Source: Gilvimarinus sp. DA14
GTDB taxonomy: Bacteria; Pseudomonadota; Gammaproteobacteria; Pseudomonadales; Cellvibrionaceae
Assembly (NCBI RefSeq): GCF_024204685.1
Contig: NZ_CP100350.1
Span: 558,001 to 622,000, forward strand
DNA: 64,000 nucleotides
Direction: 5' to 3'
Under the pieces are notes generated by a model. The model ran no database searches. It saw only the letters and a program-made list of their open reading frames with translations, and was not told where the DNA came from. How positions within the stretch are numbered: position 1 is the first letter of the stretch; the number at the start of each line of letters is the position of its first letter. Positions 43,203-54,734 of the stretch are shown here, one piece after another. A program made the translations under genes and the position numbers.

Positions 43203-43416
43203 GAATCCCCTGCATCCAGCCGAGCGAAGGCCTATTTTAGGGCGGTAAGTATGCATGGACGCGTACGCAAGCATCGCCACGCCAGGGACGGCGTGTCGAT
43301 GCAGCCCCCTAAAATCGGCCGTAGCGAGGGCACCCAACGGGCTGAATGCCGGGGTGGGCTTTCTTTTCGTTAGTTTTCTTTGCCCAAACAAAGAAAAGTG
43401 ACTCGCCCGCCCGGCG
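43203..43416 (-). repeat. Island-flanking ~210-bp repeat, right copy (inverted)
   Basis: Reverse-complement partner of 33975-34185, with long shared blocks and scattered differences. An apparent 76-codon minus-strand ORF (43200-43430) lies wholly inside it and is an artefact of the repeat. The copy ends about 110 bp before the DUF815 gene, the first core gene to the right of the island. Confidence 0.85.
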
Positions 43417-43526
43417 ACCCGGGCAAACAAAAAGTTACCGCCTCCGGCGGCGCAATTTGTCTAGACACCGGTTCAAGGCCGATGATGATAAAACAGCGGC
43501 AGCTCAATGACTCGCGCCAGCGAAAC

Positions 43527-44378
43527 CTAAACCCCCGCTCCCCCCACATAATCCCTAGCAAACTGCCAAGCCACCCTGCCGCTCCGCGACCCACGGGTCA
43601 TACTCCAACGCAAAGCCGCCGCACGAACCTCATCACTCCACTGCCCGCCTAAGTACTCCACCCAATACTCACAGGCGGCAAAGTACTCGTCCTGGCGAAA
43701 CGGATAAAAAGTGAGCAAAAGTCCAAAACGCTCCGACAGCGATGTTTTCTCTTCCATGCTGTCGCCGGGGCGAATTTCTCCGTCCACCTGCTCGGTTTCC
43801 AGGTTATCGCTCATTTTGTGGGGCAGCAAATGGCGGCGGTTACTGGTGGCGTAAAACAGGATATTGTCACCCGGAGCGCGGATAGAGCCATCCAGAGCTG
43901 ACTTGAGGGCCTTGTAGTGGTGCTCGCCCTCTTCGAACGATAAGTCATCGCAAAACACAATAAAGCGTTCGGGCCGTTTTGCCAAAATAGTCAGTAGCTG
44001 GCCCAGGTCTTTTAAGTCTGGCTTGTCGATTTCAATCAGCTTGATGGCGTTTTTGTGCTGATACCAGCAGGCTTTAATCAGCGTGGATTTACCCGTGCCC
44101 CGCGAGCCGGTTAGGAGAATATTATTGGCGGGTTTACCCGCTGCATACTGGGCGGTGTTACGCAAGATGGCTTGTTTCTGCCGGTCGACGTTTTGCAGCG
44201 CATCGAGGGGAATATGGTGCGGGTTGTCGACGGCTTCCAGGTAGCCACCGCGGGGATGAGAGCACCAGTAGAAGGCGTCGGCATCCCACTGGGTTTGTGG
44301 TGGCAGTGGCGGAATAAAGTGATCCAGGCGATCCAGCAGACGATCAACTTTGGATAAAACATCGGACAACTCGGCCAT
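43527..44378 (-). CDS. DUF815 family AAA+ ATPase
   Basis: Protein of 283 residues. An N-terminal ~75-residue region (W-D-A-D-A-F-Y-W-C...) precedes an AAA+ core with Walker A GSRGTGKST, Walker B R-F-I-V-F-C-D-D-L-S-F and the sensor-1 Asn in YATSNRRHLLP. This matches DUF815, a widespread family of unknown cellular role. GGAG precedes the ATG. The neighbouring response regulator gene is divergent and 132 bp separate the starts. Confidence 0.88.
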   Translation of the reverse strand: MAELSDVLSKVDRLLDRLDHFIPPLPPQTQWDADAFYWCSHPRGGYLEAVDNPHHIPLDALQNVDRQKQAILRNTAQYAAGKPANNILLTGSRGTGKSTLIKACWYQHKNAIKLIEIDKPDLKDLGQLLTILAKRPERFIVFCDDLSFEEGEHHYKALKSALDGSIRAPGDNILFYATSNRRHLLPHKMSDNLETEQVDGEIRPGDSMEEKTSLSERFGLLLTFYPFRQDEYFAACEYWVEYLGGQWSDEVRAAALRWSMTRGSRSGRVAWQFARDYVGGAGV

Positions 44379-44510
44379 AGGGCTCTCCTGGAGGGCGCGA
44401 AAACAAGGCGCTCACAATAGCAAGTGAAGCGGGAAAATCAAGCGCTCTGCACCTGTGAGATTTACTGAATTTTGATCTATAGTGTGGTTAGAATTTGAGG
44501 CCGAGCACTT

Positions 44511-45095
44511 ATGCAGTTTACTCCCCAGGAAAAATCGTTAATTACTCAGACACTACAGCAACGCTGCGACTGGCTAGCCAAGAAACTCAGTCAGATGGAT
44601 ACAGGCGAAGCCAAGCAACAGGCGCAGACCGTCAAGCAGGAGTTGGACGCTATTATTCAGAAAGTCTCCCGCGCCGAAGCCGCCGCAGACACGACTACGG
44701 CGCTGGCGGCCGAGGATTTACGAATACTGGTGGTAGATGACGACGAGGCGGTGACCCAGTTGCTGGCCACCATGCTAGAGGGCCTGGGCTTTTGCAATAT
44801 TGATATCGCCCACGACGGCCAAGCCGCGATTAAGTTTATGTACGACACGCCTCTGCCCTATCACCTGATTTTGTCGGACTGGAATATGCCGATTAAGAGT
44901 GGCCTGGAAGTACATGCGGCAATGCAGGCCTCAGACAGGTACACCAACTCGGTGTTTGTGATGACCACCGCCGTTACTCAAGCGAGCCAAATTCGCGAGG
45001 CGATTGAGCGCGGGGTCAGCGATTATTTGGCCAAACCCCTGTCGGGCGAGGCGCTGGAGCGCAAGTTAAAGCGGCTGTTTCCGGGCGTAATCTAG
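44511..45095 (+). CDS. CheY-like response regulator with N-terminal helical region
   Basis: Protein of 194 residues. Residues 1-65 are a helical, Gln-rich segment. Residues about 72-190 are a receiver domain with acidic pocket VVDDDEA, phospho-acceptor Asp in LILSDWNMP, the Thr in VMTTAV and the Lys in YLAKPLS. There is no output domain, so it probably signals by protein contact like CheY. The helical N-terminus could dimerise or dock to a partner. No sensor kinase is adjacent. GAGG lies about 10 nt before the ATG. Confidence 0.85.
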   Translation: MQFTPQEKSLITQTLQQRCDWLAKKLSQMDTGEAKQQAQTVKQELDAIIQKVSRAEAAADTTTALAAEDLRILVVDDDEAVTQLLATMLEGLGFCNIDIAHDGQAAIKFMYDTPLPYHLILSDWNMPIKSGLEVHAAMQASDRYTNSVFVMTTAVTQASQIREAIERGVSDYLAKPLSGEALERKLKRLFPGVI

Positions 45096-45193
45096 GCCTG
45101 CATGGATAAACCTCAGTGTTTGGTATCTGGGCCACCGGCGCTGTGCAGAATGCTTATTTAGTCGTGCAAGGCTGCACTCCGGCGGCACCTTTA

Positions 45194-45237
45194 CCTTTGC
45201 GCGGTGCTCGCGATGCCTTTGTGCGGTGCTCGCGATG
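45194..45237. repeat. 22-bp tandem duplication
   Basis: Two head-to-tail 22-bp copies of CCTTTG(C/T)GCGGTGCTCGCGATG, differing at one base. It lies between the response regulator and the convergent ion-channel gene. It is a short local duplication with no clear function. Confidence 0.6.
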
Positions 45238-45251
45238 CTGAGAGAGCTCCC

Positions 45252-46097
45252 CTACTCTTTCTTATTCTGCGCCAAAAGCTCATCCACCGATTTTTGCAGC
45301 TGAATAAGCTGGGCTTCAAGCTCGGAGCGGGCGGGCTGCTCGCCCTCTTCTTCGATTTGGCGGGCGCGATTTTCCGACTCAATCACATTGACCACAATGC
45401 CGATAATCATATTCAAAAAGGCAAAGGCGGTTAAAAAGATAAAACTGACGTAGAACATCCAGCTGAGCGGATACTCGGCCATGGTTTCGTACATAACGTC
45501 GGTCCAATCCTCGAACGTCATAATACGAAACAAGGTCAGCATACTGATGGCAATATCACCCCAGAGCACCTCGTTAACCTCGGCAAAAAAGAAGCTGCCC
45601 ACGGCGCCGTAGATATAAAAAATAATAAACATTAAAAGCGCCACATACCCCAGCTGCGGCAAGGCTTTAATCAGCGAGCTGAGCAGCATCCGCAGCTCGG
45701 GGATAATGGACACCATCCGCAGCACCCGGAACACGCGAATTAAGCGCCCTACCAGTGCCATCTCGCTGTCTTCGATAGGCACCAGGCTGATCACTACGAT
45801 AAGAGTGTCGAATATATTCCAGCCGGATTTAAAAAAGTCGCGCTTGCGCGGCTCACCGATAAAGCGAATGGTGATTTCAAACAGAAAAAACAGCGTGATT
45901 AACCAATCAAGGACCACGATGACCTGCGACAGCAGCGGCGGAATATCGTAAGTTTTGGCACCGATAACCAGCGCCGAAAACACAATAATGGACACCACAA
46001 AAAGCTCAAAGGCTTTGTTGCTGCGCAGGCGATGAAACTTCGCCTGGACACTGTTGGGGTCGAAATGCAGTTCGGACAAATCAGAATGACCGCTCAC
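45252..46097 (-). CDS. Bacterial voltage-gated cation channel (NaChBac-like)
   Basis: Six-transmembrane subunit of 281 residues that would form a homotetramer. S1-S3 run from about residue 30 to 115. S4 carries regularly spaced arginines (RLIRVFRVLRM). The pore loop has the selectivity filter TFEDWTD, where NaChBac has TLESWAS. The C-terminal ~50 residues are a coiled coil (RQIEEEGEQPARSELEAQLIQLQKSVDELL) of the kind that tetramerises these channels. The E-D-W filter with an extra acidic residue may shift the Na/Ca preference. The start is GTG. It is the last gene of a minus-strand group with the DUF3012 gene and hemB. Confidence 0.88.
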   Translation of the reverse strand: MSGHSDLSELHFDPNSVQAKFHRLRSNKAFELFVVSIIVFSALVIGAKTYDIPPLLSQVIVVLDWLITLFFLFEITIRFIGEPRKRDFFKSGWNIFDTLIVVISLVPIEDSEMALVGRLIRVFRVLRMVSIIPELRMLLSSLIKALPQLGYVALLMFIIFYIYGAVGSFFFAEVNEVLWGDIAISMLTLFRIMTFEDWTDVMYETMAEYPLSWMFYVSFIFLTAFAFLNMIIGIVVNVIESENRARQIEEEGEQPARSELEAQLIQLQKSVDELLAQNKKE

Positions 46098-46106
46098 AGG
46101 TTAGCC

Positions 46107-46421
46107 CTACTGGTAAATACAATGCTGAGAAAACAGACGCGCGTCGGCGTCGGACCATTCGCCATCCGGTGTTGCCATCATGGCCTCACACCAGGCCTCT
46201 GAGCCTGGCTCGGCGTCGGCATCCGGCACCAAAGTGGCGTTGCTGCCACTGATTTGCGGGACCACCGCCAGCGGCTCTTTGGGGGCAGTTGATTCACTCT
46301 GTGGCGCTGCGGCAGGCTCAGGGGCTGGAGCGGGTGTAGTCGCCAAAATATACAGCCCCACCGCCAGGGTACAGACGCCAATAATGGTCGCCACTAAGGC
46401 GATAACAAGTGATTTATTCAT
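46107..46421 (-). CDS. DUF3012-domain small membrane-anchored protein
   Basis: Protein of 104 residues with one N-terminal membrane helix (residues 5-27), a Pro/Ala/Glu-rich linker, and a C-terminal block with the DUF3012 pattern: G-S-E-A-W-C-E-x-M-x-x-x-P-x-G-x-W-S-x-x-D-A-x-x-F-x-x-H-C. The two Cys could form a disulphide outside the membrane. Function unknown. It lies 6 bp after hemB and 9 bp before the ion-channel gene, so the three are probably co-transcribed. Confidence 0.75.
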   Translation of the reverse strand: MNKSLVIALVATIIGVCTLAVGLYILATTPAPAPEPAAAPQSESTAPKEPLAVVPQISGSNATLVPDADAEPGSEAWCEAMMATPDGEWSDADARLFSQHCIYQ

Positions 46422-46427
46422 GGGTGT

Positions 46428-47408
46428 TTACTTCGCATCGCCGGCGGTGAGCCAGCGCGCCAAATCAGAGGCGTAGTAGGTAATAATCAAGTTGGCGCCA
46501 GCGCGCTTGAACGCCAGCATGGTTTCCAGCACTATGGCTTTTTCATCGATAACCCCGGCGGCCGCTGCCGCTTTGATCATCGCGTATTCACCGCTAACGT
46601 GATAAACCGCAAGCGGCAAAGCGCTGTGCGCGCGAATATCGGCAATAACATCCAGATAGGCAATGCCGGGTTTTACCATTAGCAAGTCCGCCCCTTCGAC
46701 TTCGTCTTCCAGCGACTCGGCCAAGGCTTCGCGGCCGTTGGCCGGGTCCATCTGATAGGTATTGCGGCTGCCCTTAAAGGTGCTGTCTACCGCATCGCGA
46801 AACGGGCCGTAAAAAGCCGAGGCAAATTTGGTGGAATAGGACATTACCGGAATATGGCTAAAGCCACTGCTGTCCAGCGCCTCGCGAATAGCGCTGATCA
46901 TGCCGTCCATCATGCCAGAGGGCGCGATCATATCGACCCCGGCGCGGGCGCAGGTGACCACCTGTTTTTGCAGGTTTTTAAGAGTTTTGTCGTTGTCTAC
47001 GTCGTGATTGCACACCACACCGCAGTGGCCGTGGCTGGTGTACTCGCAAAAGCAGTTATCGCTAATGATCAGCATCTCGGGCACAGCGGCCTTGGCAATG
47101 CGAATCATGCGTGCCAGTAAACCGTCTTCGCGCCAGGTATCCGAGCCTATGTCGTCTTTGTTATCGGACACGCCAAACAAGAGTACCGCTTTAATACCCA
47201 ATTGCCAGGCATTTTGCACGGCGTCTGCCAGCTGGTCTTCCGGGTAGCGCACTACTCCGGGCATGCTGTCGATGGTGACCGGCTCGCTGATGCCTTCCTG
47301 CACAAAAATAGGCAGAATCAAATCATCAATACTGAGCTGGTTTTCGCGCACCAAATCGCGAATGGCCGGGGTGCGACGGCGGCGGCGAAAACGAATAGCT
47401 TGGTTCAT
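46428..47408 (-). CDS. hemB: Delta-aminolevulinic acid dehydratase (porphobilinogen synthase)
   Basis: TIM-barrel enzyme of 326 residues that condenses two 5-aminolevulinate molecules into porphobilinogen, the second common step of tetrapyrrole synthesis. Catalytic lysines are visible in SYSTKFASAFYGPFRDA and MVKPGIAYLDV. The Cys cluster C-F-C-E-Y-T-S-H-G-H-C identifies the zinc-binding site. The N-terminal RFRRRRRTPAIRDLV is also typical. It is preceded within 4 bp by the small gene at 47412, and 6 bp separate it from the DUF3012 gene. Confidence 0.95.
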   Translation of the reverse strand: MNQAIRFRRRRRTPAIRDLVRENQLSIDDLILPIFVQEGISEPVTIDSMPGVVRYPEDQLADAVQNAWQLGIKAVLLFGVSDNKDDIGSDTWREDGLLARMIRIAKAAVPEMLIISDNCFCEYTSHGHCGVVCNHDVDNDKTLKNLQKQVVTCARAGVDMIAPSGMMDGMISAIREALDSSGFSHIPVMSYSTKFASAFYGPFRDAVDSTFKGSRNTYQMDPANGREALAESLEDEVEGADLLMVKPGIAYLDVIADIRAHSALPLAVYHVSGEYAMIKAAAAAGVIDEKAIVLETMLAFKRAGANLIITYYASDLARWLTAGDAK

Positions 47409-47411
47409 AAA

Positions 47412-47846
47412 TCAGGCTCTTAAGTAATCTTCATGGCTCCACTGGCACTGGACGAACATATCGCCAGAGCCGGGCACGTGAAAGTTGCGGCTGCTCTCCC
47501 AGCTAAAGGTGTGGGTGCCGTAGAGTTCAGTTTCAAGGTGGACGGTGGCTGAGACCCAGTACATTTGACTGAGCAAGCCTTCAAATTGCTCTATCCACTG
47601 GTTCCATTCGTATTCGACCGCTTTATAAGAGGCGCCGAAATGCATCACCTCGGTTTGATAATTGGTGCTTAGCACACGCTGCTCGGGGATGGAGAACATC
47701 TCCTGACAGAGAAATGGCCACTGCTCGGCCCGGGGCAACGCCAGCATGGCCTCGCGATTGACCCGCAGCCGATCGCCCTGCCCGGTACCAACAATGCTGT
47801 CTTTGATGCAACCGTAGACAATCGATTCCTGATCCATTGAGCTCAC
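47412..47846 (-). CDS. Conserved hypothetical protein between ligA and hemB
   Basis: Protein of 144 residues; a second Met at residue 4 is an equally possible start. There is no signal peptide or membrane helix. It is rich in Trp, Tyr and Phe (WNQWIEQFEGLLSQMYWVSATVHLETELYGTHTFSWESS), suggesting a compact beta-rich domain. I do not recognise the family. It lies 14 bp after ligA and 3 bp before hemB, firmly inside an operon-like run, and its coding bias matches the neighbours, so it should be a real gene. Confidence 0.7.
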   Translation of the reverse strand: MSSMDQESIVYGCIKDSIVGTGQGDRLRVNREAMLALPRAEQWPFLCQEMFSIPEQRVLSTNYQTEVMHFGASYKAVEYEWNQWIEQFEGLLSQMYWVSATVHLETELYGTHTFSWESSRNFHVPGSGDMFVQCQWSHEDYLRA

Positions 47847-47860
47847 CTATTGGTTTAAAT

Positions 47861-50928
<3,068 letters not shown>

Positions 50929-50960
50929 GATGCGTATTCCAATTCCCGAAAATTCGTTGA

Positions 50961-53900
50961 TTACACGGCGGCCAGTTCGGCTGCCTCGTCGACGTCTACT
51001 GTTACCAGGCGGGATACACCCGGCTCATGCATAGTAACCCCCATCAACTGATGCGCCATTTCCATGGCGATCTTGTTGTGGGTGATATAAATAAATTGTA
51101 CCTGGGCGGACATCTCTTCCACCATGCGCGCGTAGCGGCCCACGTTGGCATCGTCCAGCGGCGCGTCCACCTCATCCAGCATACAGAAAGGGGCCGGGTT
51201 GAGGCGGAAAATAGAAAATACCAGCGCAATCGCCGTAAGCGCTTTTTCCCCGCCGGACAACAGATGGATGGTGCTGTTACGTTTGCCCGGTGGGCGCGCC
51301 ATAATCGCAATACCGGTATCGAGCATATCTTCGCCGGTGAGTTCCAGATACGCGTGCCCGCCGCCAAAGACTTTGGGGAACAGCTCCTGCAAGCCACCGT
51401 TCACCTGATCAAAGGTCTCTTTAAACCGGGTACGTGTTTCCCGGTCAATTTTCTTGATGGCGTTTTCCAGGGTTTCCAGCGCTTCCATTAAGTCTTCGTT
51501 TTGCGCATCCAGATAATTTTTGCGCTCGGACTCGGACTTGTACTCTTCGATGGCCGCCAGGTTAATGGCGCCCAAACGGGAAATCCGATTAGCCAGCTGT
51601 TCCAGCTCGGCTTCCAGCGGCGCCATTTGCGCATCTTCCGGAGTGTTATCCAGCAGTGTCTGCAAATCGAAATTGTCTTCTGCCAATTGCTCGGCCAGGG
51701 TGCGGCGCTGAACTTCAAAAGTTTGTGCCTGCAGGCGCTCTTGCTCAAGATGCGAGCGCACCGCCTGCACTTCCTGCTCGGCGCGGTTGCGCGACTGCTC
51801 TACTTCTCGCAGCTCGTGCTCCACCGCTTCCAGCGCACGGCGTGATTCGTTTAACTCTTCTTCCACACTGACGCGTTTGGCCAGCAGCGCTTCCAACTCC
51901 AGTTTGTTTTCTTCCGCCGGATCGCGGTTTTCCGCCATGGATTCGGCCAACTGTTCACGCCGCTCGGCAAGCCCCTCGCTTTGCTCCTGCAATCGAGCAA
52001 TGCTCAGTTTGATGCTATCGATTTGCGTATTCAACGACGAGGCGCGCATTTGCAGCTCGTGCGCCTTGTCTTTATCGTGCCGTGCTTTTTGTCGCGCGCC
52101 GTCCAGCTTGCCGCGAATATCGTCGCGCCTTGCCAGCAGGTTTTCCCGCTCTTCGGTATCGGCCTCCATGGCTTCAATCGCGTCGCTCAGAATCACCCGA
52201 GCCTCGGCCAGTTGCTCGGCCTCCTGCTCCATCTGCTCGCGGGCTTCGCGAATTTCGCTCTCGAGTCGGGATTTACGCATGCCCAACTGTTCAATTTGCA
52301 CCTGCTTAGCGCTGATGCTGGAGCGCAGCTCGCCGTGGCGGCTGTTGAGCCCGTCGAGTTCACGGCGCAGATTTTCGCGCTCTTGTTCTTGGGCTTTGAT
52401 CGCTTCGCGGTTTTGCTCGCGCTTTTCCGATAACTCGTTGACCAGTGCCTCGGTGGTTTCGATCTCGGCGCTGAGCTCTTCGAGCTCTTGGCGGCGGGCA
52501 ATCACACCGGCGCTGGCGTCAGTGTCGCGAGCAACTTTAATCCAGTGGGCGCTTAGCCAAATGCCATCGCGCGTGACCACTGTGTCGCCACCGGCCAGTT
52601 GCGTGCGCAGCGCCAGTGCCTGGCTGAGATCTTCCGCGACATGCACACCGGCCAACACCCCTGCGGCATCCCACTCGGCGCTGACGTAATCGGCCAACAG
52701 CGGGCCTTTACCCGAGGTTGCGGGGGCGGCTTTGGCGCTGGCATCAAGCAGAACCAGCTCACCCTGACTGAGGCTTTCTAAGGTGGCGGCCACTTGGTCT
52801 GTGCCGTCTACGCATACGGCCTGCAGAGTCGAACCCAGTACGGTCTCCAGGGCTTTATCCCAGCCGTCGCTGACACTGACTTGCTCGGCAAGGCGCGGCG
52901 CGTCGGTCAGTGATTGGCTTTCCAGCCACTGGGTGACAGCCTTGTTTTTCTCGCCCAGTGCTGCTTGCTGCAAGGCTTCGAGGGAGGCATGGCGGCCGCG
53001 CATGCTCTGCAACTTGCTGCGCGTGGTGTCCAGCTCATCGCCTATGTCTCGCCCGGCATTGCGCGCCTGCTCAAGCTCGTCCGACAGGCTCTCGCTGCGT
53101 TCGCGCCGAGTTTCCATATCCACTTCCAGCTCGGCCAGCTCTTCGCGGGCGATGGCCAGGTCTTCGTCCTCGACGGCATTTTCGCCCAGGCTTTTCTTTT
53201 CATCGTTGAGCTTTTCTACCCGTGACAGCAGCCGGGTTTGCACCTGCTCTAAATGCTGGATACGAGATTGCTGCACTTCGGCGCGCTGGCGCGGCTCGGC
53301 GGCGCGCTGGTTAAAGCTGTCCCAGTCGCTCTGCCAGGCTTGCATAAGCTCTTCGGCCTCGTGCAGTAGGTCGCCTGAGCTTTGCTCGGCTGCTTCAACC
53401 ATTTCCAGTTCCGGCTCAATTTCCAGCAATTCGGCCTGCCATTGCTGTTCGCGATCGGTGTCTTGCTCTAACCGCTCGCGGGCTTCGCGAACTTCGCGCT
53501 CGGTGCGCTCAAGATCGGTTTGCAGCTGACGGTTGCGCTCTTCGGCGTGTTTGATGCTTTGTTCAATGCGCGCTATATCAGCGCCAATGGCGTAGTAGCG
53601 TCCCTGAACCTCGTGAAATCTATCCCCCAGCTCAGAATGCTGCGTGCGGTACTTTTCAATCTGGGTGTCTTTGTTCACCTGCCCGGTGACAAAGGACTCC
53701 ATTTTCAGTTCCAGCTCGCGGATCGCATCCTGTTTGGCTTTCGCCTGCTGGTCGAGATCGCGGTACTTGAGCGCCTGCACCTGAGCCTTCAAGGTGCGCT
53801 CTTGCTTTTTATACTCGGTGTATTTTTCCGCCGCCTGAGCCTGGCGTTCGAGGCGCGCCAGCTGACGCTCCAGCTCGTCGCGAATATCGGTTAAGCGCTC

Positions 53901-54473
53901 CAGGTTCTCCTGAGTGCGGCGCATGCGGTTTTCGGTATCGCGGCGGCGCTCTTTGTATTTGGAAATGCCGGCGGCTTCTTCAATATACACCCGCAGCTCT
54001 TCAGGTTTGGCTTCAATCAAACGGGAGATCATGCCCTGTTCGATAATGGCGTAGCTGCGCGGCCCAAGGCCAGTGCCTAAAAAGATGTCGGTAATATCAC
54101 GGCGACGACATTTGGCGCCGTTGAGAAAGTAAACGTTTTGCCCGTCGCGGCTGACACGACGCTTGATGGAGATTTCGGTAAACGCAGCGTACTCGCCCAC
54201 CAGCGAGCCGTCGCTGTTGTCGAATACCAGTTCGATGGAAGCCTGACCCACCGGCTTACGACCGCCGGAGCCGTTGAAAATAACATCGGTCATGGATTCG
54301 CCGCGCAGGTTTTTGGCGGAGGATTCGCCCATTACCCAGCGTACAGCATCGATAATATTGGATTTGCCACAACCGTTGGGGCCTACCACAGCGCAGAGGT
54401 TACTGGGAAAGTTGACGGTTGTCGGGTCGACAAACGACTTAAAGCCCGCCAATTTAATACACTTTAACCGCAT
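50961..54473 (-). CDS. smc: Chromosome segregation protein SMC
   Basis: Protein of 1170 residues, normal SMC length. The N-terminal head has Walker A GPNGCGKS (31-38). Two very long coiled-coil arms flank a hinge around residues 510-660. The C-terminal head has the signature LSGGEKALTAIAL and Walker B F-C-M-L-D-E-V-D-A-P-L-D-D. It condenses and organises the chromosome, normally with ScpA and ScpB. AAGGA lies just before the ATG. Long antisense ORFs opposite this gene are shadows of its coiled-coil codon bias. Confidence 0.97.
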   Translation of the reverse strand: MRLKCIKLAGFKSFVDPTTVNFPSNLCAVVGPNGCGKSNIIDAVRWVMGESSAKNLRGESMTDVIFNGSGGRKPVGQASIELVFDNSDGSLVGEYAAFTEISIKRRVSRDGQNVYFLNGAKCRRRDITDIFLGTGLGPRSYAIIEQGMISRLIEAKPEELRVYIEEAAGISKYKERRRDTENRMRRTQENLERLTDIRDELERQLARLERQAQAAEKYTEYKKQERTLKAQVQALKYRDLDQQAKAKQDAIRELELKMESFVTGQVNKDTQIEKYRTQHSELGDRFHEVQGRYYAIGADIARIEQSIKHAEERNRQLQTDLERTEREVREARERLEQDTDREQQWQAELLEIEPELEMVEAAEQSSGDLLHEAEELMQAWQSDWDSFNQRAAEPRQRAEVQQSRIQHLEQVQTRLLSRVEKLNDEKKSLGENAVEDEDLAIAREELAELEVDMETRRERSESLSDELEQARNAGRDIGDELDTTRSKLQSMRGRHASLEALQQAALGEKNKAVTQWLESQSLTDAPRLAEQVSVSDGWDKALETVLGSTLQAVCVDGTDQVAATLESLSQGELVLLDASAKAAPATSGKGPLLADYVSAEWDAAGVLAGVHVAEDLSQALALRTQLAGGDTVVTRDGIWLSAHWIKVARDTDASAGVIARRQELEELSAEIETTEALVNELSEKREQNREAIKAQEQERENLRRELDGLNSRHGELRSSISAKQVQIEQLGMRKSRLESEIREAREQMEQEAEQLAEARVILSDAIEAMEADTEERENLLARRDDIRGKLDGARQKARHDKDKAHELQMRASSLNTQIDSIKLSIARLQEQSEGLAERREQLAESMAENRDPAEENKLELEALLAKRVSVEEELNESRRALEAVEHELREVEQSRNRAEQEVQAVRSHLEQERLQAQTFEVQRRTLAEQLAEDNFDLQTLLDNTPEDAQMAPLEAELEQLANRISRLGAINLAAIEEYKSESERKNYLDAQNEDLMEALETLENAIKKIDRETRTRFKETFDQVNGGLQELFPKVFGGGHAYLELTGEDMLDTGIAIMARPPGKRNSTIHLLSGGEKALTAIALVFSIFRLNPAPFCMLDEVDAPLDDANVGRYARMVEEMSAQVQFIYITHNKIAMEMAHQLMGVTMHEPGVSRLVTVDVDEAAELAAV

Positions 54474-54734
54474 AGGTCCTTGTCACTCGTTATGTGCCTT
54501 GCCGGCGAATATTTTGCGACAAATGTCTGGTAAGCGCCTGTACTCTATGACGCTTTAAACGCCACGGGGCAGCTCATTTGCCCGGATAAAGCAAAGAATT
54601 CTACACATTTGCCGAGGGCATTACACCTGCCCGACCGGCGTTTGTGACAAGTTTTTTGCCACTTTGGCGGGAGCGCGGCGGCGACTGAACAGGATTTAAC
54701 CAGTGTGCGCAATTAGCCGCCGCTTTACGCTTAC

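Noticed and set aside
43200-43430. 76-codon minus-strand ORF
   Set aside because: It lies wholly inside the right copy of the ~210-bp repeat and is broken in the left copy, so the frame is incidental.
33849-43526. Prophage or integrative conjugative element
   Set aside because: No phage structural, lysis, conjugation or tyrosine/serine integrase genes are seen, and there is no tRNA at either boundary.
51787-52689. 300-codon serine-rich ORF antisense to smc
   Set aside because: A classic artefact of coiled-coil codon usage (Glu/Gln/Ala codons read as Ser/Leu on the other strand).
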